64,000 bases of DNA from Tenacibaculum sp. MAR_2009_124 (GCF_900105455.1 NZ_FNSF01000008.1:310001-374000); one strand, 5' to 3'; counted from the first letter of the stretch, positions 9,473 to 19,249 are shown. A program made the numbers and translations. Notes: generated by a model not told the origin, from the sequence alone.

Positions 9473-11275
9473 ATGAACTGGTTAAACAACATACTGTCAT
9501 TAAAAACAGATAAAAACAATTCAAAACATTTGGTCATAATTATTTGGTTTCTTTGTACATCCACAATATTTGGACAATATCAATTTGAGGTTCCTACGAA
9601 CCTAAGAACAAAAAGAAACCCTCCAATAACACAACTAGATACCCAAATAAATGTTCATGTTTCGGATTATGGCGCGATTCCAAATGATGGTAATGATGAC
9701 ACACCAGGAATACAAAAAGCTTTAGATTTTTGTAAAAAAACTGCGAATAATACTAAAGCTATAAAATTAATATTTGGTAAAGGTGTATATAACCTGCATA
9801 CAAATGCTAACAAAACTCATTTAATAAACTTAAAAAAAGCGAATAATATATTAATAGAAGGAAACGATGCTAAAATTATTATTCATGATCCGCTTAAAGG
9901 CTTCTTTTCTCTATTCAATAGTAAAAACATTATCGTTAAAAACTTATATATCGATTATGATCCTCTTCCATTCACACAAGGAAGAATTGTGGGTGTACAT
10001 TTAAAAAACAGAACATTCGATTTAAAAATTGATCATGGTTTTCCTAGTCTAAAACATAAAATGTTTCAGAAGGCTTCCAGAGTGTGGGGTATGCTCATGG
10101 ATGAAAAAACCCCCGGCAAGTTAAAAGACGGAGCTCCCAACCTCTATCAATCAAAGCAATTTGAAGAGTTGTCCGGGGGGATTTTCAGAATTACAGTAAA
10201 GTCCCAAAAATTATTAAAACATATGGAAATAAATGACTCCTATGTTCATATAGCGAGAACAAATGGTAGAACCATTTTTAAAACTGATAGAAGCAAAGAT
10301 GTCACTTATTTAAACATTACAAGTTATAGCAGTCCAGCAGGAACCTATAACGCAGGTAATATGAAAGAGTGGAGCATTATTGGATGCAAGGTGAAGCTTA
10401 AAAAAGGAAGAATTCACAGTGCAAATGCAGATTGTTTACACATCAAAGGAAGTTCAATCGGACCTTGGGTTGAAAATTGTCTTTTTGAAGGCTATAGCGA
10501 CGATGCTGTCAATCTAAAATCTTCAAAAAGATATATTTTAAATCAAGTTTCGCCAACAGAAATCGTTTTAAATAAAAAAGTAAAAAAAGGTAGTATTCTT
10601 AGAATATACAATCCAAGAGAAGGTATCTTAATTGGAAAATTTAAAGTAATTCGCTCGCAAAAAATAGGTAAAGAAAAAGTCAAAATTACTCTAAACAATG
10701 CGTTGAAAGCGACCTTAGATGTGGGAGCTACAAAAAAACATGATATTGCCTATTTAGATTCTGAATCTAATGAATCATTTGTTATAAGAAATAATGTTTT
10801 TAAAAATGCTCGGAGATATGGTATTCTATTGCAAAGTTCAAATGGTGTTATTGAGAACAACATATTTGAAAACCTTAGTCAATCCGCTATAACTATAAAT
10901 AATGGCGTAGACTGGGGAGAAGGTTTTGTAGCTCATAACATTACAATTCATAGCAATACCTTTTCCAATTGTGGATATGATTCAGTTTATCTCAGCAACC
11001 CTAATGCCGCGGCCATAACTTTACGAGTTGTAAAGCTAAAAAACCTAAAAGGAAAAGGAAAATGGTACGGTGTAACAACAACCGATTGGAAAGGGCTAAA
11101 TAACATATCAATCACTAATAATTCATTCTCATATAATAAGCACGCACTCTCTATTGAATGTTCAATAAACACAGTTATTAAATCAAATACATTTAATAGA
11201 AACCCGAATGACCTCTCTGTAGAGAGTAATATTATTTATAAAAACAACAACTCAAATTTGGTATTCGAAAATTAA
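9473..11275 (+). CDS. Second GH110-like parallel beta-helix enzyme of the PUL
   Basis: This 600-residue protein has a hydrophobic export segment at about 19-34 (VIIIWFLCTSTIFGQ) after a longer than usual charged lead. It opens its fold with VSDYGAIPNDGNDDT, the pectate-lyase-3-like start of many beta-helices. Repeats such as NIIVKNLYIDYDP and ITITNNSFSYN-like strands follow. N318-A319-D320 and S342-D343-D344 give the same Asp ... Asp-Asp spacing (23-24) as the first PUL enzyme, while the rest of the sequence differs clearly. It follows susD by 22 bases. It is probably a periplasmic glycosidase with related chemistry but a different specificity; a lyase role cannot be excluded. Confidence 0.75.
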   Translation: MNWLNNILSLKTDKNNSKHLVIIIWFLCTSTIFGQYQFEVPTNLRTKRNPPITQLDTQINVHVSDYGAIPNDGNDDTPGIQKALDFCKKTANNTKAIKLIFGKGVYNLHTNANKTHLINLKKANNILIEGNDAKIIIHDPLKGFFSLFNSKNIIVKNLYIDYDPLPFTQGRIVGVHLKNRTFDLKIDHGFPSLKHKMFQKASRVWGMLMDEKTPGKLKDGAPNLYQSKQFEELSGGIFRITVKSQKLLKHMEINDSYVHIARTNGRTIFKTDRSKDVTYLNITSYSSPAGTYNAGNMKEWSIIGCKVKLKKGRIHSANADCLHIKGSSIGPWVENCLFEGYSDDAVNLKSSKRYILNQVSPTEIVLNKKVKKGSILRIYNPREGILIGKFKVIRSQKIGKEKVKITLNNALKATLDVGATKKHDIAYLDSESNESFVIRNNVFKNARRYGILLQSSNGVIENNIFENLSQSAITINNGVDWGEGFVAHNITIHSNTFSNCGYDSVYLSNPNAAAITLRVVKLKNLKGKGKWYGVTTTDWKGLNNISITNNSFSYNKHALSIECSINTVIKSNTFNRNPNDLSVESNIIYKNNNSNLVFEN

Positions 11276-11301
11276 CCTTTCATCAAAAACTAGAACTTAT
11301 T

Positions 11302-12714
11302 ATGCACACAAAAAAAATAATGAAAATCGCTACCATTTGTTATGTGTTTTTTCTGTTGTCTTTATTATTTACACTTGAAAGCTGTGGGCAAACAAAAAAC
11401 ATAGTCGATAAAAAGAAAACTCGACCTAACATTGTACTCTTTTTTGTTGATGATTTAGGTTGGTCTGATCTAGGGATGAGAAACCCTGTATTTGAAACTC
11501 CAAACATTGATAAACTAGCTAAATCTGGAGTCAGTTTTGAGCAGGCTTATATAGCCAGTCCAACTTGTAGCCCTAGCAGAGCAACATTACTAACAGGTAA
11601 ACATCCTGCTCGATTAAAGTTAGTTCGTCATATTCCTCATGGTGAGAAAAAAGGATTTGATCGATTCGGACGAACAACAAAAGAATTTCATACTTTAAAA
11701 AGAGATCCAGCTCAGTTTCCATCTAGAAACTGGCTTCCTCTTGAAAACATCACATATGCGGAAGCTCTATCTAAACTAGGTTATTATAATTTATTTGTTG
11801 GTAAATGGCATGTAGGACATGAAAATTTTCATCCTGTTAAACAAGGCTTTAATAAACAAATAGGAACCTCAAATTTTGGGCATCCAAAAGCATACTACCC
11901 TCCTTATTTTAGACAGGAAAACGTTTATCCTGATACAAAAGGCACTTACTTAACAGACAAGCTTACCAACGAAACCATAAATTTTATTTCAAAATACGAT
12001 AAACAACAACCTTTTATGGTATCGTTCTTTTATTACTCCGTTCATTCACCACATCAAGGACGTAAAGATTTAGTGAACCATTTTAAATCAAAAGGTTTAA
12101 AGGGCAAGTACGCTCATTATGCAGCTATGGTAAAAGCTACAGATGAATCAGTTGGTAGCATTGTAAAAGCGATTGAAGAAAAAGGAATAGAAAAAGAAAC
12201 CATCTTCATTTTTCTTTCAGACCAAGGTGGTTATTTTGAAAACCTACCCTTTCGCGGAGGAAAAATATCAGAGACCTTATTTGAGGGGGGAGCCAGAGTT
12301 CCTTTTTTTCTGCACTGGCCCGGGGTTACAATTTCAAATAGCATCAATAATTCTTTAGTTCAATCAACCGACTTATTCCCTACTCTCATAGAAATTGCAG
12401 AGGGAAATACTTCAGATTATAAAAATATCGATGGAATCTCTTTACTGCCTATAATTAAAACTAATAATTATTTAGAGCGTGACCCAATTTACGGATATAG
12501 AGCCTATGAAGACCTATATGTTTCTGTTCGAGAAAAGGATTGGAAGCTACTAGCATATAGAAGCGGAAAAGTTCAACTCTTTAACATCACCAACGATATT
12601 AAAGAGCAGAATGATCTTTCTAAAGAAAAACCTGATGTTGTAAAACAACTCATTAAAAAATTAATCAAATGGGAAGCCAAAATGGGAGTTGCATCTTATT
12701 CAGGTGTACAATAA
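11302..12714 (+). CDS. Type I (formylglycine) sulfatase, S1 family, lipoprotein
   Basis: 470 residues with a lipobox LESC (lipidated C28). RPNIVLFFVDDLGWSD gives the metal-binding D50/D51. The activation motif CSPSR with C89, followed by ATLLTG, is the substrate of formylglycine-generating enzyme. GKWHVG and HSPHQG later in the chain supply further active-site residues. The enzyme removes sulfate esters from the glycan handled by this PUL, in the periplasm. It lies 26 bases after the second beta-helix gene. Its layout resembles galactose-sulfatase subfamilies, but subfamily cannot be set without a search. An alternative start is Met7. Confidence 0.93.
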   Translation: MHTKKIMKIATICYVFFLLSLLFTLESCGQTKNIVDKKKTRPNIVLFFVDDLGWSDLGMRNPVFETPNIDKLAKSGVSFEQAYIASPTCSPSRATLLTGKHPARLKLVRHIPHGEKKGFDRFGRTTKEFHTLKRDPAQFPSRNWLPLENITYAEALSKLGYYNLFVGKWHVGHENFHPVKQGFNKQIGTSNFGHPKAYYPPYFRQENVYPDTKGTYLTDKLTNETINFISKYDKQQPFMVSFFYYSVHSPHQGRKDLVNHFKSKGLKGKYAHYAAMVKATDESVGSIVKAIEEKGIEKETIFIFLSDQGGYFENLPFRGGKISETLFEGGARVPFFLHWPGVTISNSINNSLVQSTDLFPTLIEIAEGNTSDYKNIDGISLLPIIKTNNYLERDPIYGYRAYEDLYVSVREKDWKLLAYRSGKVQLFNITNDIKEQNDLSKEKPDVVKQLIKKLIKWEAKMGVASYSGVQ

Positions 12715-12737
12715 CCATCATAAAAAAGCATAATCTT

Positions 12738-14300
12738 ATGAAACCTTTCTTACTTATAATTAGTCTATTTTTTTTCAGCTCGTGCGGATTTACACAAGTA
12801 AAAAAAACAATAAAGAAACCGAACATTCTTTTTTGCATTGCAGATGATGCCACGTGGAAACACATGAGTGCATACGGTAACACTTGGTGTAGTACGCCTG
12901 CCTTCGATGAGATTGCCAAAAAGGGTTTATTGTTCGAAAATGCCTATACCCCTAATGGAAAATGTGGCCCTTCAAGATCAATCGTTCTTACGGGTAGAAA
13001 TACTTGGCAACTTGAAGCTGCCGCGAATCACTTAGCTTACTTTCCAACAAAGTTTAAAACCTACCCTGAAGCCCTTTCTGAAAAAGAATATTTAGTAGGG
13101 TATACAGGAAAAGGATGGGCCCCAGGATCTTCTTTAAACAAAGATGGCAGTAAACGAGAACTTATTGTAAAACAATACAATAAAATTAAAAGAAAGGCTC
13201 CTACAACTGGAATCTCTAAAATTGACTATGCCGCCAACTTTAAGAAGTTTTTAGAACAAAAAAAAGACAATACTCCATTTTGCTTTTGGTATGGAGGAAA
13301 AGAGCCTCATAGAGATTATGAATATGGTTCAGGAGTGAGCATAGGAAATAAAAAATTATCGGAATTAGATAAAGTTTTTCCCTATTGGCCGCAATCTGAT
13401 GTTGTTAAAAATGATGTTCTGGATTATGCCTTTGAATTAGAATATTTTGATAAACAATTAGGAGAGTTTCTAAAAGTACTGAAGGAATCTGGAGAACTTG
13501 AAAATACAATCATTGTCGTAACGTCCGATAATGGAATGCCATTTCCAAGAGTAAAAGGTTTAAGCTATGAACATTCAAATCATTTACCACTTGCTATAAT
13601 GTGGCCTAAAGGAATTAAAAATCCAGGGAGAGTTATTAAGGATTATGTTAGTTTCATTGATTTTGCCGCTACCTTTATTGATTTGGCTGGATATAGTGCT
13701 AACGATTTAGGAATGCAACCAATTGAAGGTAAAAGCTTAACACGCTTTTTCAACTCTAATAAGAGTGATATTACTCCTTCTAAAAATAATTACGTACTAC
13801 TCGGTCAAGAAAGACACGATGTAGGAAGACCCAACGATACTGGGTACCCCATTAGAGGGATTGTAAAAAACGGCTTTATGTATTTAATGAATTATAAAAA
13901 CGATCGATGGCCAGCGGGGAACCCTGAAACTGGATACACTAACACAGATGGAAGCCCAACAAAAACAGAAATTTTAAATCTTAATAGAAGCGGTAAAAAT
14001 CAAGAATATTGGAAACAAAATTTCGGAAAACACCCAAAGGAAGAACTATTTAAACTTGACGATGATGAAAATTGTTTAAACAATATTGCCTTGCTAGAAC
14101 AATATCAAAAAATTAAAACAGAATTAAGGAGCTTACTGGAATCTGAATTGAAAAAACAAAACGACCCAAGGAGCTATGGAAAAGGAGATGTTTTTGACAA
14201 TTATGTTCCAGATAGAAATGTGCATTTCTATGAGCGTTACATGCGCGGAGAAAAAGTTAGATCGGGTTGGATAAATGACTCTGACTTTGAAAAACAATAA
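12738..14300 (+). CDS. Second type I (formylglycine) sulfatase, lipoprotein
   Basis: 520 residues from the ATG at 12738. The frame stays open to 12669, but that would overlap the preceding sulfatase and hide the lipobox FSSC (C16 from the chosen start), so 12738 is preferred. PNILFCIADDATW supplies metal ligands D36/D37, and CGPSR with C76 followed by SIVLTGRNTWQ is the formylglycine site. VTSDNGMPFPR is the downstream DNG metal/active-site segment. It belongs to a clearly different sulfatase subfamily from the neighbour, so the two probably act on different sulfate positions. It lies 23 bases after the first sulfatase. Confidence 0.93.
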   Translation: MKPFLLIISLFFFSSCGFTQVKKTIKKPNILFCIADDATWKHMSAYGNTWCSTPAFDEIAKKGLLFENAYTPNGKCGPSRSIVLTGRNTWQLEAAANHLAYFPTKFKTYPEALSEKEYLVGYTGKGWAPGSSLNKDGSKRELIVKQYNKIKRKAPTTGISKIDYAANFKKFLEQKKDNTPFCFWYGGKEPHRDYEYGSGVSIGNKKLSELDKVFPYWPQSDVVKNDVLDYAFELEYFDKQLGEFLKVLKESGELENTIIVVTSDNGMPFPRVKGLSYEHSNHLPLAIMWPKGIKNPGRVIKDYVSFIDFAATFIDLAGYSANDLGMQPIEGKSLTRFFNSNKSDITPSKNNYVLLGQERHDVGRPNDTGYPIRGIVKNGFMYLMNYKNDRWPAGNPETGYTNTDGSPTKTEILNLNRSGKNQEYWKQNFGKHPKEELFKLDDDENCLNNIALLEQYQKIKTELRSLLESELKKQNDPRSYGKGDVFDNYVPDRNVHFYERYMRGEKVRSGWINDSDFEKQ

Positions 14301-14359
14301 CTCCGAAATGCACATTTCAACTATTTATCGTTAAAACTTTAATAGGCTCCTTAATTTTT

Positions 14360-14367
14360 TAAATTTG
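14360..14367 (+). promoter_or_regulatory. Candidate flavobacterial -7 element (TAAATTTG)
   Basis: TAAATTTG matches TAnnTTTG and lies 23 bases before the FGE start, in the only sizeable gap (89 bases) between sulfatases and FGE. No TTG is seen at the -33 distance, so it is a weak candidate for an internal promoter. Confidence 0.3.
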
Positions 14368-14389
14368 GCTAGTATAAATTATATTTCTC

Positions 14390-15514
14390 ATGGCTCGTAA
14401 TAGATCTAATAAAAATTATCTCAAGTGTATTCATTTTAACATAGAAATTACACTTTTAATCCTTTCGATTTCAATTTTGCCAATAGGCTGCAAAAATGAT
14501 AGGTCTTTACAAGCTAAAAAGACAGGAAACACTAATTACGAAAATATTAAAACTCCTAAGGGAATGGCTTGGGTTCCATCCAAATCATTTTTAATGGGAG
14601 CTAAAGATGATGACAACTATGCCATGAACAGAGAAAAGCCTGCTCATCGGGTTGTGATAGACGGTTTCTTTATTGATGAAACGGAAGTCACAAACAAGCA
14701 ATTTGAAAGATTCATTAATACTACAAGCTATGTTACCGTTGCTGAGAGGGCTGTCGATTGGGAAGAAATGAAAAAAACGCTTCCACCAGGAACACCTAGA
14801 CCCCATGATTCAATTTTACAACCAGGGAGTCTTGTTTTTAATAAAAATGTAAACCTAGTAGCTAATATGGGAAACTATGCTCAGTGGTGGACATGGAAAA
14901 TCGGTGCTAATTGGAAACACCCTCAAGGTCCTGAAAGCTCTATTAAAGGAAAAGAAAACTATCCAGTAGTTCATATAGCCTACGAAGATGCTATTGCTTA
15001 TTGTAAATGGGCTAATAGAAGACTGCCAACAGAAGCCGAATGGGAATCGGCTGCCCAAGGAAGTTTAGGCAATTCTGTTTTTACATGGGGTAATGATTTT
15101 GAAAAGCTAAATGGTAATGCAAATACTTGGCAAGGACAATTTCCTATCAAAAACGAAGCTAAAGATGGATTTGCTTTTATTGCTCCAATCAAATCCTTCC
15201 CTCCTAATAGCATAGGTATCTATGATATGTTAGGAAACGTTTGGGAAATTACAAGTGATTTATTCAATATAAACTATTATAATGAAATAGGTACTTCTGA
15301 GATTATATCGAATCCAAAAGGAGCGAATACATCATTTAATCCAAATAACCCTTATGAAAAAGAACATATTATAAAGGGAGGATCCTTTTTATGTCATGCC
15401 TCTTATTGTGCAAGTTTCCGAATTTCAGCAAGAATGGGATCAAGTTTTGATTCTGCTTCTGATCATAAAGGATTTAGAACAGTAGTCACACCGAAAATGT
15501 TAGAAAATAACTAA
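14390..15514 (+). CDS. Formylglycine-generating enzyme (SUMF1/FGE type)
   Basis: A 374-residue protein with a lipoprotein-like leader (LPIGC, C34), so probably periplasmic and membrane-anchored. The FGE-sulfatase fold is shown by AWVPSKSFLMGA, FFIDETEVTNKQFERFI, YPVVHIAYEDAIAYCKWANRRLPTEAEWE (split in the fold), GNVWEI and GGSFLCHASYC. The last motif holds C335 and C340, the copper-binding Cys pair that in true FGEs oxidises the sulfatase Cys to formylglycine; many FGE-like proteins lack it. ARMGSSFDSASDHKGFR closes the domain as in human FGE. It lies directly after the two sulfatases, which carry matching CxPSR motifs, so it is very probably their activator. Confidence 0.9.
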   Translation: MARNRSNKNYLKCIHFNIEITLLILSISILPIGCKNDRSLQAKKTGNTNYENIKTPKGMAWVPSKSFLMGAKDDDNYAMNREKPAHRVVIDGFFIDETEVTNKQFERFINTTSYVTVAERAVDWEEMKKTLPPGTPRPHDSILQPGSLVFNKNVNLVANMGNYAQWWTWKIGANWKHPQGPESSIKGKENYPVVHIAYEDAIAYCKWANRRLPTEAEWESAAQGSLGNSVFTWGNDFEKLNGNANTWQGQFPIKNEAKDGFAFIAPIKSFPPNSIGIYDMLGNVWEITSDLFNINYYNEIGTSEIISNPKGANTSFNPNNPYEKEHIIKGGSFLCHASYCASFRISARMGSSFDSASDHKGFRTVVTPKMLENN

Positions 15515-15557
15515 AGATAAATTCGAAAAACTCTTCATTATACTTTTGTTTTCAAAT

Positions 15558-15602
15558 GAAAACCCCGAAAAAGATCAATTTAAAATCTTTATCGGGGTTT
15601 TC
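15558..15602. terminator. Bidirectional terminator between FGE and the third beta-helix gene
   Basis: A stem of GAAAACCCCGA pairs with TCGGGGTTTTC, extended inside by AAAGAT/ATCTTT. A- and T-rich flanks make it usable in both directions, which fits the convergent genes. Confidence 0.85.
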
Positions 15603-15685
15603 TATTTTCCTTATGTTTCAACCTACTAAAAAGGAGTCGCCATACATTACATGAATGCTTTTAAACTTACTTTCTGCTGAATAAT

Positions 15686-17818
15686 CTATCTATTGATAAT
15701 AATTTTCCGAGTAATTAACTGCTTTTGTTCCGAAATAATTAACTTTAGTATATACATTCCTTTAGGTAAATCACTAACATTATAACTTCGGTTACTTGTA
15801 ACATTAAAACTCGATACCAAACGTCCTTGAATTGTATACAACTGCACAAATCCCAACTCACTAAAATGAATTAAGCCATTACTCGGGTTTGGATAAATTA
15901 GTGCACCTACTTTTTCTGCTTTTTTAGTCTTTGAAATCGATTTCGCTTCATTAATGCAATCAGGGGTTGGGCCCGCCGTTACACAGTTATCCTCTATAGT
16001 CACCCTCTTGGTATTCGTTGTTATGGTAACCAACTCCCGATTATCTTCTGAATCTTTAAACGAAACATTACCTGATACTTCACCTTTCCATATAGCATCT
16101 AATTCAATCACCGCGTCATTTACCCCCAATTTTAATCTTCTTTCAAATGAATTACCTTTAATGATTAAGTTCCTTGTGCTTGTTGCATATATTGCTTTCC
16201 TATTCCAATTATTAAATTGATTATTGAGAATATTTATTTTGTTAATCAGTATATTATTGGTGGGAACACCATTTCCTCTAACAAAAATACTTATGTCGGC
16301 ATTATAGACTGACTCATCTAATGAAAGGTACCGCGAATTAAATGCGTTTCTTTGGAAAAAATTATCTGCTATTGTCACGTTATTACTTAAAAAACCTTCT
16401 TTAAAACTTCCCGTTGTTCCGTTTTCAATATTTAATGAAACCGCACTTCCTGAATTTAGTCGTACCACGTTATTGGTTATATTAACATCACCATGTCTTA
16501 CTAAAACTCCATGTCTTCTGCTTTTTAAGAATTTATTACCCGAAATAGTTACATTCTTAAAACTATAGTTTTGCATCCAATATCTTCCTTCCAAATTATC
16601 AGAAAATTGGGTCGGAATCGATTCTGAAAATGTAAAAGTACGTTTCCCTCCTATCGTATCAATTGCCACAATTTTTGCTCTCTTAAGAATATTAGCTTCA
16701 ATAGCATCATAAAAAGCAATATTATCATTAACCTTATAAGTATAATAAGCATGTAATGGCAGTGTGGCAACATTTCCTGAAATAGAATCAATTCTCGATT
16801 TCGTAGATTGTGATATATTAACAATATCATCTCCAATACTTTCGACATGAGAATTAGTAATACTTATCCTTCGGTTATTCTTTAAATGGAAACCATCTGC
16901 ATTCGTAGCGTATATTCTTCCTGATTTTGGTTTCACTTTTACATTGTCAAAACTTAAATTATTACTTTCACTAACATTAAAAGTTCCTGTAGACGACGCA
17001 TAAATTGTTATATTATCAAATACTACATTGTTAATTTTATCCAATCTAAACGTAGTTGTTCCATTAGTTCTAGCGTTCAATAAAAATAAATCTCCTTCAG
17101 AAATGCCTTCGATATGATCTTCTTGAGCAAAATCGATCTTATATGAATTTCCAGATACATTTGTAATACTTCTAGTAGGAACGGTAATTAGAGAGTTGTC
17201 TACTATTTTTCCCCTTAAATGAGCATACTTATCTCCAGAGTTTAAAAAGTAGCCATAATCGGAGCTCAAAGTTCCACTAGCGAAAATAGAATGATCAGGC
17301 TTAATTGTATTCGAGTCTGATAACCAATCCACCATTATTGAATTATTGGTTCTGTCAATACTCGTAATTTTAGAAATGGAATGTGGCATTTCAATAAAGT
17401 CAAAATTCAAGTTTGTAAAACAAACCTTATTAAATCGAGTCATCCGAAAAAAACCTTTATTCAGTTGGTGTGACATTAAAGTAGCCCCGTTACCGTTAAA
17501 CTTGATATTAATAGTAGAATCGAAACCATTAAATCGAAACATCATTAAACTTGAGTCATCTGAGTTAAAACGGTAAATACCATTTTCTTCAAAATTAATG
17601 ACAACCGTTTTATTTTCCCCAAAATTCTCTAAAGCATAATCAATAGCGTTAATTACGGCAGAATCATCGAAAACGATATCGTTAGGTGTCGCACCAAAAT
17701 CATTGACATAAACTTGTAATGTATTCGGATCATCGAAAATTGAAAGATCCATTTGATTTTGAGCATGTAAAGTGAAAATAGAAAAAATGAATAGCAAATT
17801 AACTAGAAAATTTTTCAT
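15686..17818 (-). CDS. T9SS-exported parallel beta-helix protein, GH110-like
   Basis: 710 residues with a signal peptide (1-20, ending LHAQ). VNDFGATPNDIVFDDSA opens a pectate-lyase-like beta-helix rich in NN turns (ITISGNKFLKSRRH-like, VTIADNFFQRN). NAD (D308) and GDD (D330/D331) give the Asp ... Asp-Asp signature with a spacing of 22-23, one residue shorter than in the other two PUL enzymes. The C-terminus (about 640-710; IYPNPSNGLIHFSE ... ITRKIIINR) is a type IX sorting domain, so this enzyme is sent outside or to the cell surface while its two relatives are periplasmic. It is transcribed toward the PUL and probably makes the first cut, but that is inference. Confidence 0.75.
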   Translation of the reverse strand: MKNFLVNLLFIFSIFTLHAQNQMDLSIFDDPNTLQVYVNDFGATPNDIVFDDSAVINAIDYALENFGENKTVVINFEENGIYRFNSDDSSLMMFRFNGFDSTINIKFNGNGATLMSHQLNKGFFRMTRFNKVCFTNLNFDFIEMPHSISKITSIDRTNNSIMVDWLSDSNTIKPDHSIFASGTLSSDYGYFLNSGDKYAHLRGKIVDNSLITVPTRSITNVSGNSYKIDFAQEDHIEGISEGDLFLLNARTNGTTTFRLDKINNVVFDNITIYASSTGTFNVSESNNLSFDNVKVKPKSGRIYATNADGFHLKNNRRISITNSHVESIGDDIVNISQSTKSRIDSISGNVATLPLHAYYTYKVNDNIAFYDAIEANILKRAKIVAIDTIGGKRTFTFSESIPTQFSDNLEGRYWMQNYSFKNVTISGNKFLKSRRHGVLVRHGDVNITNNVVRLNSGSAVSLNIENGTTGSFKEGFLSNNVTIADNFFQRNAFNSRYLSLDESVYNADISIFVRGNGVPTNNILINKINILNNQFNNWNRKAIYATSTRNLIIKGNSFERRLKLGVNDAVIELDAIWKGEVSGNVSFKDSEDNRELVTITTNTKRVTIEDNCVTAGPTPDCINEAKSISKTKKAEKVGALIYPNPSNGLIHFSELGFVQLYTIQGRLVSSFNVTSNRSYNVSDLPKGMYILKLIISEQKQLITRKIIINR

Positions 17819-18262
17819 TTGTTAAGTTTTTAGTTATTAATTCGCCGAAGTCTCCCAGCCCTCAAAATACATATAAACATTTAATTAACAAAATATTACA
17901 CGCTATTTTATTTATTAAAACATGTTCTTCTCCCATCCTCGATGCCCTTGCATAAAAACTGAGACAAAAGCATACATTTAAAGAAATTCTGAAATTCGTT
18001 TTCTTCTAATATCTAAACAACTTGAGCAGGAACGGACGATCAAAAACTTTGGATTTAATTTTATCAAGGAATATTAAAAAACTATGTAATCAACATACAA
18101 ACAAACTCATACCCGTATTCTTTTGTTTTGTGATTAAAAACAGAACACTTATGGTATCCACTTAAAAATGAACAAAATAATACGATACTTTTATTTCCAA
18201 TCAATTAAGAAAACGACTACCAAAAACAAATTCCCTGACTTTAACTAAAAAAGTAAAGCTAA
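17819..18262. promoter_or_regulatory. 444-base divergent intergenic region
   Basis: This separates the third beta-helix gene from the tyrosinase cassette and should hold promoters for both. No convincing TTG/TAnnTTTG pair was found. A 26-codon frame at 18168-18248 has no supporting signal. The region is AT-rich and otherwise featureless to me. Confidence 0.3.
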
Positions 18263-19240
18263 ATGTTAAATCTTATCAAATTTATTACCTCTCCATCTTT
18301 AAAAATATTGATTAATTTAACTACAACACTTCTATTATTATCTAGCAACTATTCGTTCTCCCAAGAAGAATTATTATTAATAGGAAGAACAACGGGGAAA
18401 CTTTCAATTGCAAAAAATAAACAAGTTAGAGTTTTCGGGTTTAGTAAATCTCTTTCGGGGGAAATTACTTTACCCGGAGCAAAAATCGAAACAGAAAAAA
18501 ATAAAAAAGTAAAAATCGATTTCTGGAATATTTCACAAGGAAATCCAGTATCCCTCTTCTGTAAAGATATCATATTCGAACAGTTTAATAAAAAAGGGAA
18601 AGTGATTCAAACCATACCAATTGACCACATGGAACACGGCTATTATTCGTTCACTCCAAACAAAGAAGGAACTTTTCTTTATTATAGTCCTGAAAATTAT
18701 CCATTCAACCTACAAGCAGGTATGTTTGGAGTAATAATTGTAAAATCTGAAAACAATAAATCTTTAATAAAAGAAAACATCGTCGAAAAACTATTTTGTA
18801 GCCATGAAATTGATAAATATTGGCATGCGAATGAACTAATGGACGTTGATCATAGCCAACTAAACAATCCTATCACACCTCCTCCGTACAAACCCAAAAC
18901 ATTTTTAATCAACGGTAAAAAAATAAACTCATTAAAAGGGATACAGAGTTATGAAAAAAAGAAAAACCCAGTTTTACTAAGATTAGTCAACGCTGGATTG
19001 TGTAAACATGAAATACTGTTTCCTAATAATGTTAATATTCAATTTATTTCTGGTAAGGAAAAGGCATACAGAGAAGAGAAAAAACACAAAAAAATTGAAC
19101 TATATACTGGCGATAGCATTGACCTTTTAGTTTCTTTAGAAGAAGTCTCTAAACGTCAAAAAATAATATATCAATTTATAAAAAACGATTCAGAAAAAAC
19201 TATTTACAAAGCAAGCATACCTATTTTCATTCACCTCTAA
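18263..19240 (+). CDS. Degenerate multicopper-oxidase-like cupredoxin protein
   Basis: 325 residues with a signal segment (about 15-34, ending SFSQ). The first half follows the multicopper oxidase pattern: KVKIDFWNISQGNPVSLFC sits where the first HxH ligand strand belongs, and HGYYSFTPNKEGTFLYYSPEN stands for the usual Y-x-F ... GTFWYHSH, followed by GMFGVIIV. The copper-binding His pairs are gone (SLFCKD, YYSPEN). The second half (NPVLLRLVNAGLCKHEILFP) looks like the next cupredoxin domain. It therefore probably binds, scaffolds or delivers rather than oxidises. It is 9 bases before a small secreted protein and upstream of a tyrosinase, suggesting a role with that enzyme. The fold call is by pattern only. 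Confidence 0.55.
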   Translation: MLNLIKFITSPSLKILINLTTTLLLLSSNYSFSQEELLLIGRTTGKLSIAKNKQVRVFGFSKSLSGEITLPGAKIETEKNKKVKIDFWNISQGNPVSLFCKDIIFEQFNKKGKVIQTIPIDHMEHGYYSFTPNKEGTFLYYSPENYPFNLQAGMFGVIIVKSENNKSLIKENIVEKLFCSHEIDKYWHANELMDVDHSQLNNPITPPPYKPKTFLINGKKINSLKGIQSYEKKKNPVLLRLVNAGLCKHEILFPNNVNIQFISGKEKAYREEKKHKKIELYTGDSIDLLVSLEEVSKRQKIIYQFIKNDSEKTIYKASIPIFIHL

Positions 19241-19249
19241 AAAGCAAGT

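Noticed and set aside
12669..12737. Upstream extension of the second sulfatase, overlapping the first
   Set aside because: It would bury the lipobox behind 23 unrelated residues; the ATG at 12738 restores a normal lipoprotein signal.
18168..18248. 26-codon frame in the gap before the tyrosinase cassette
   Set aside because: Short, no ribosome-binding signal, no hydrophobic or conserved feature.
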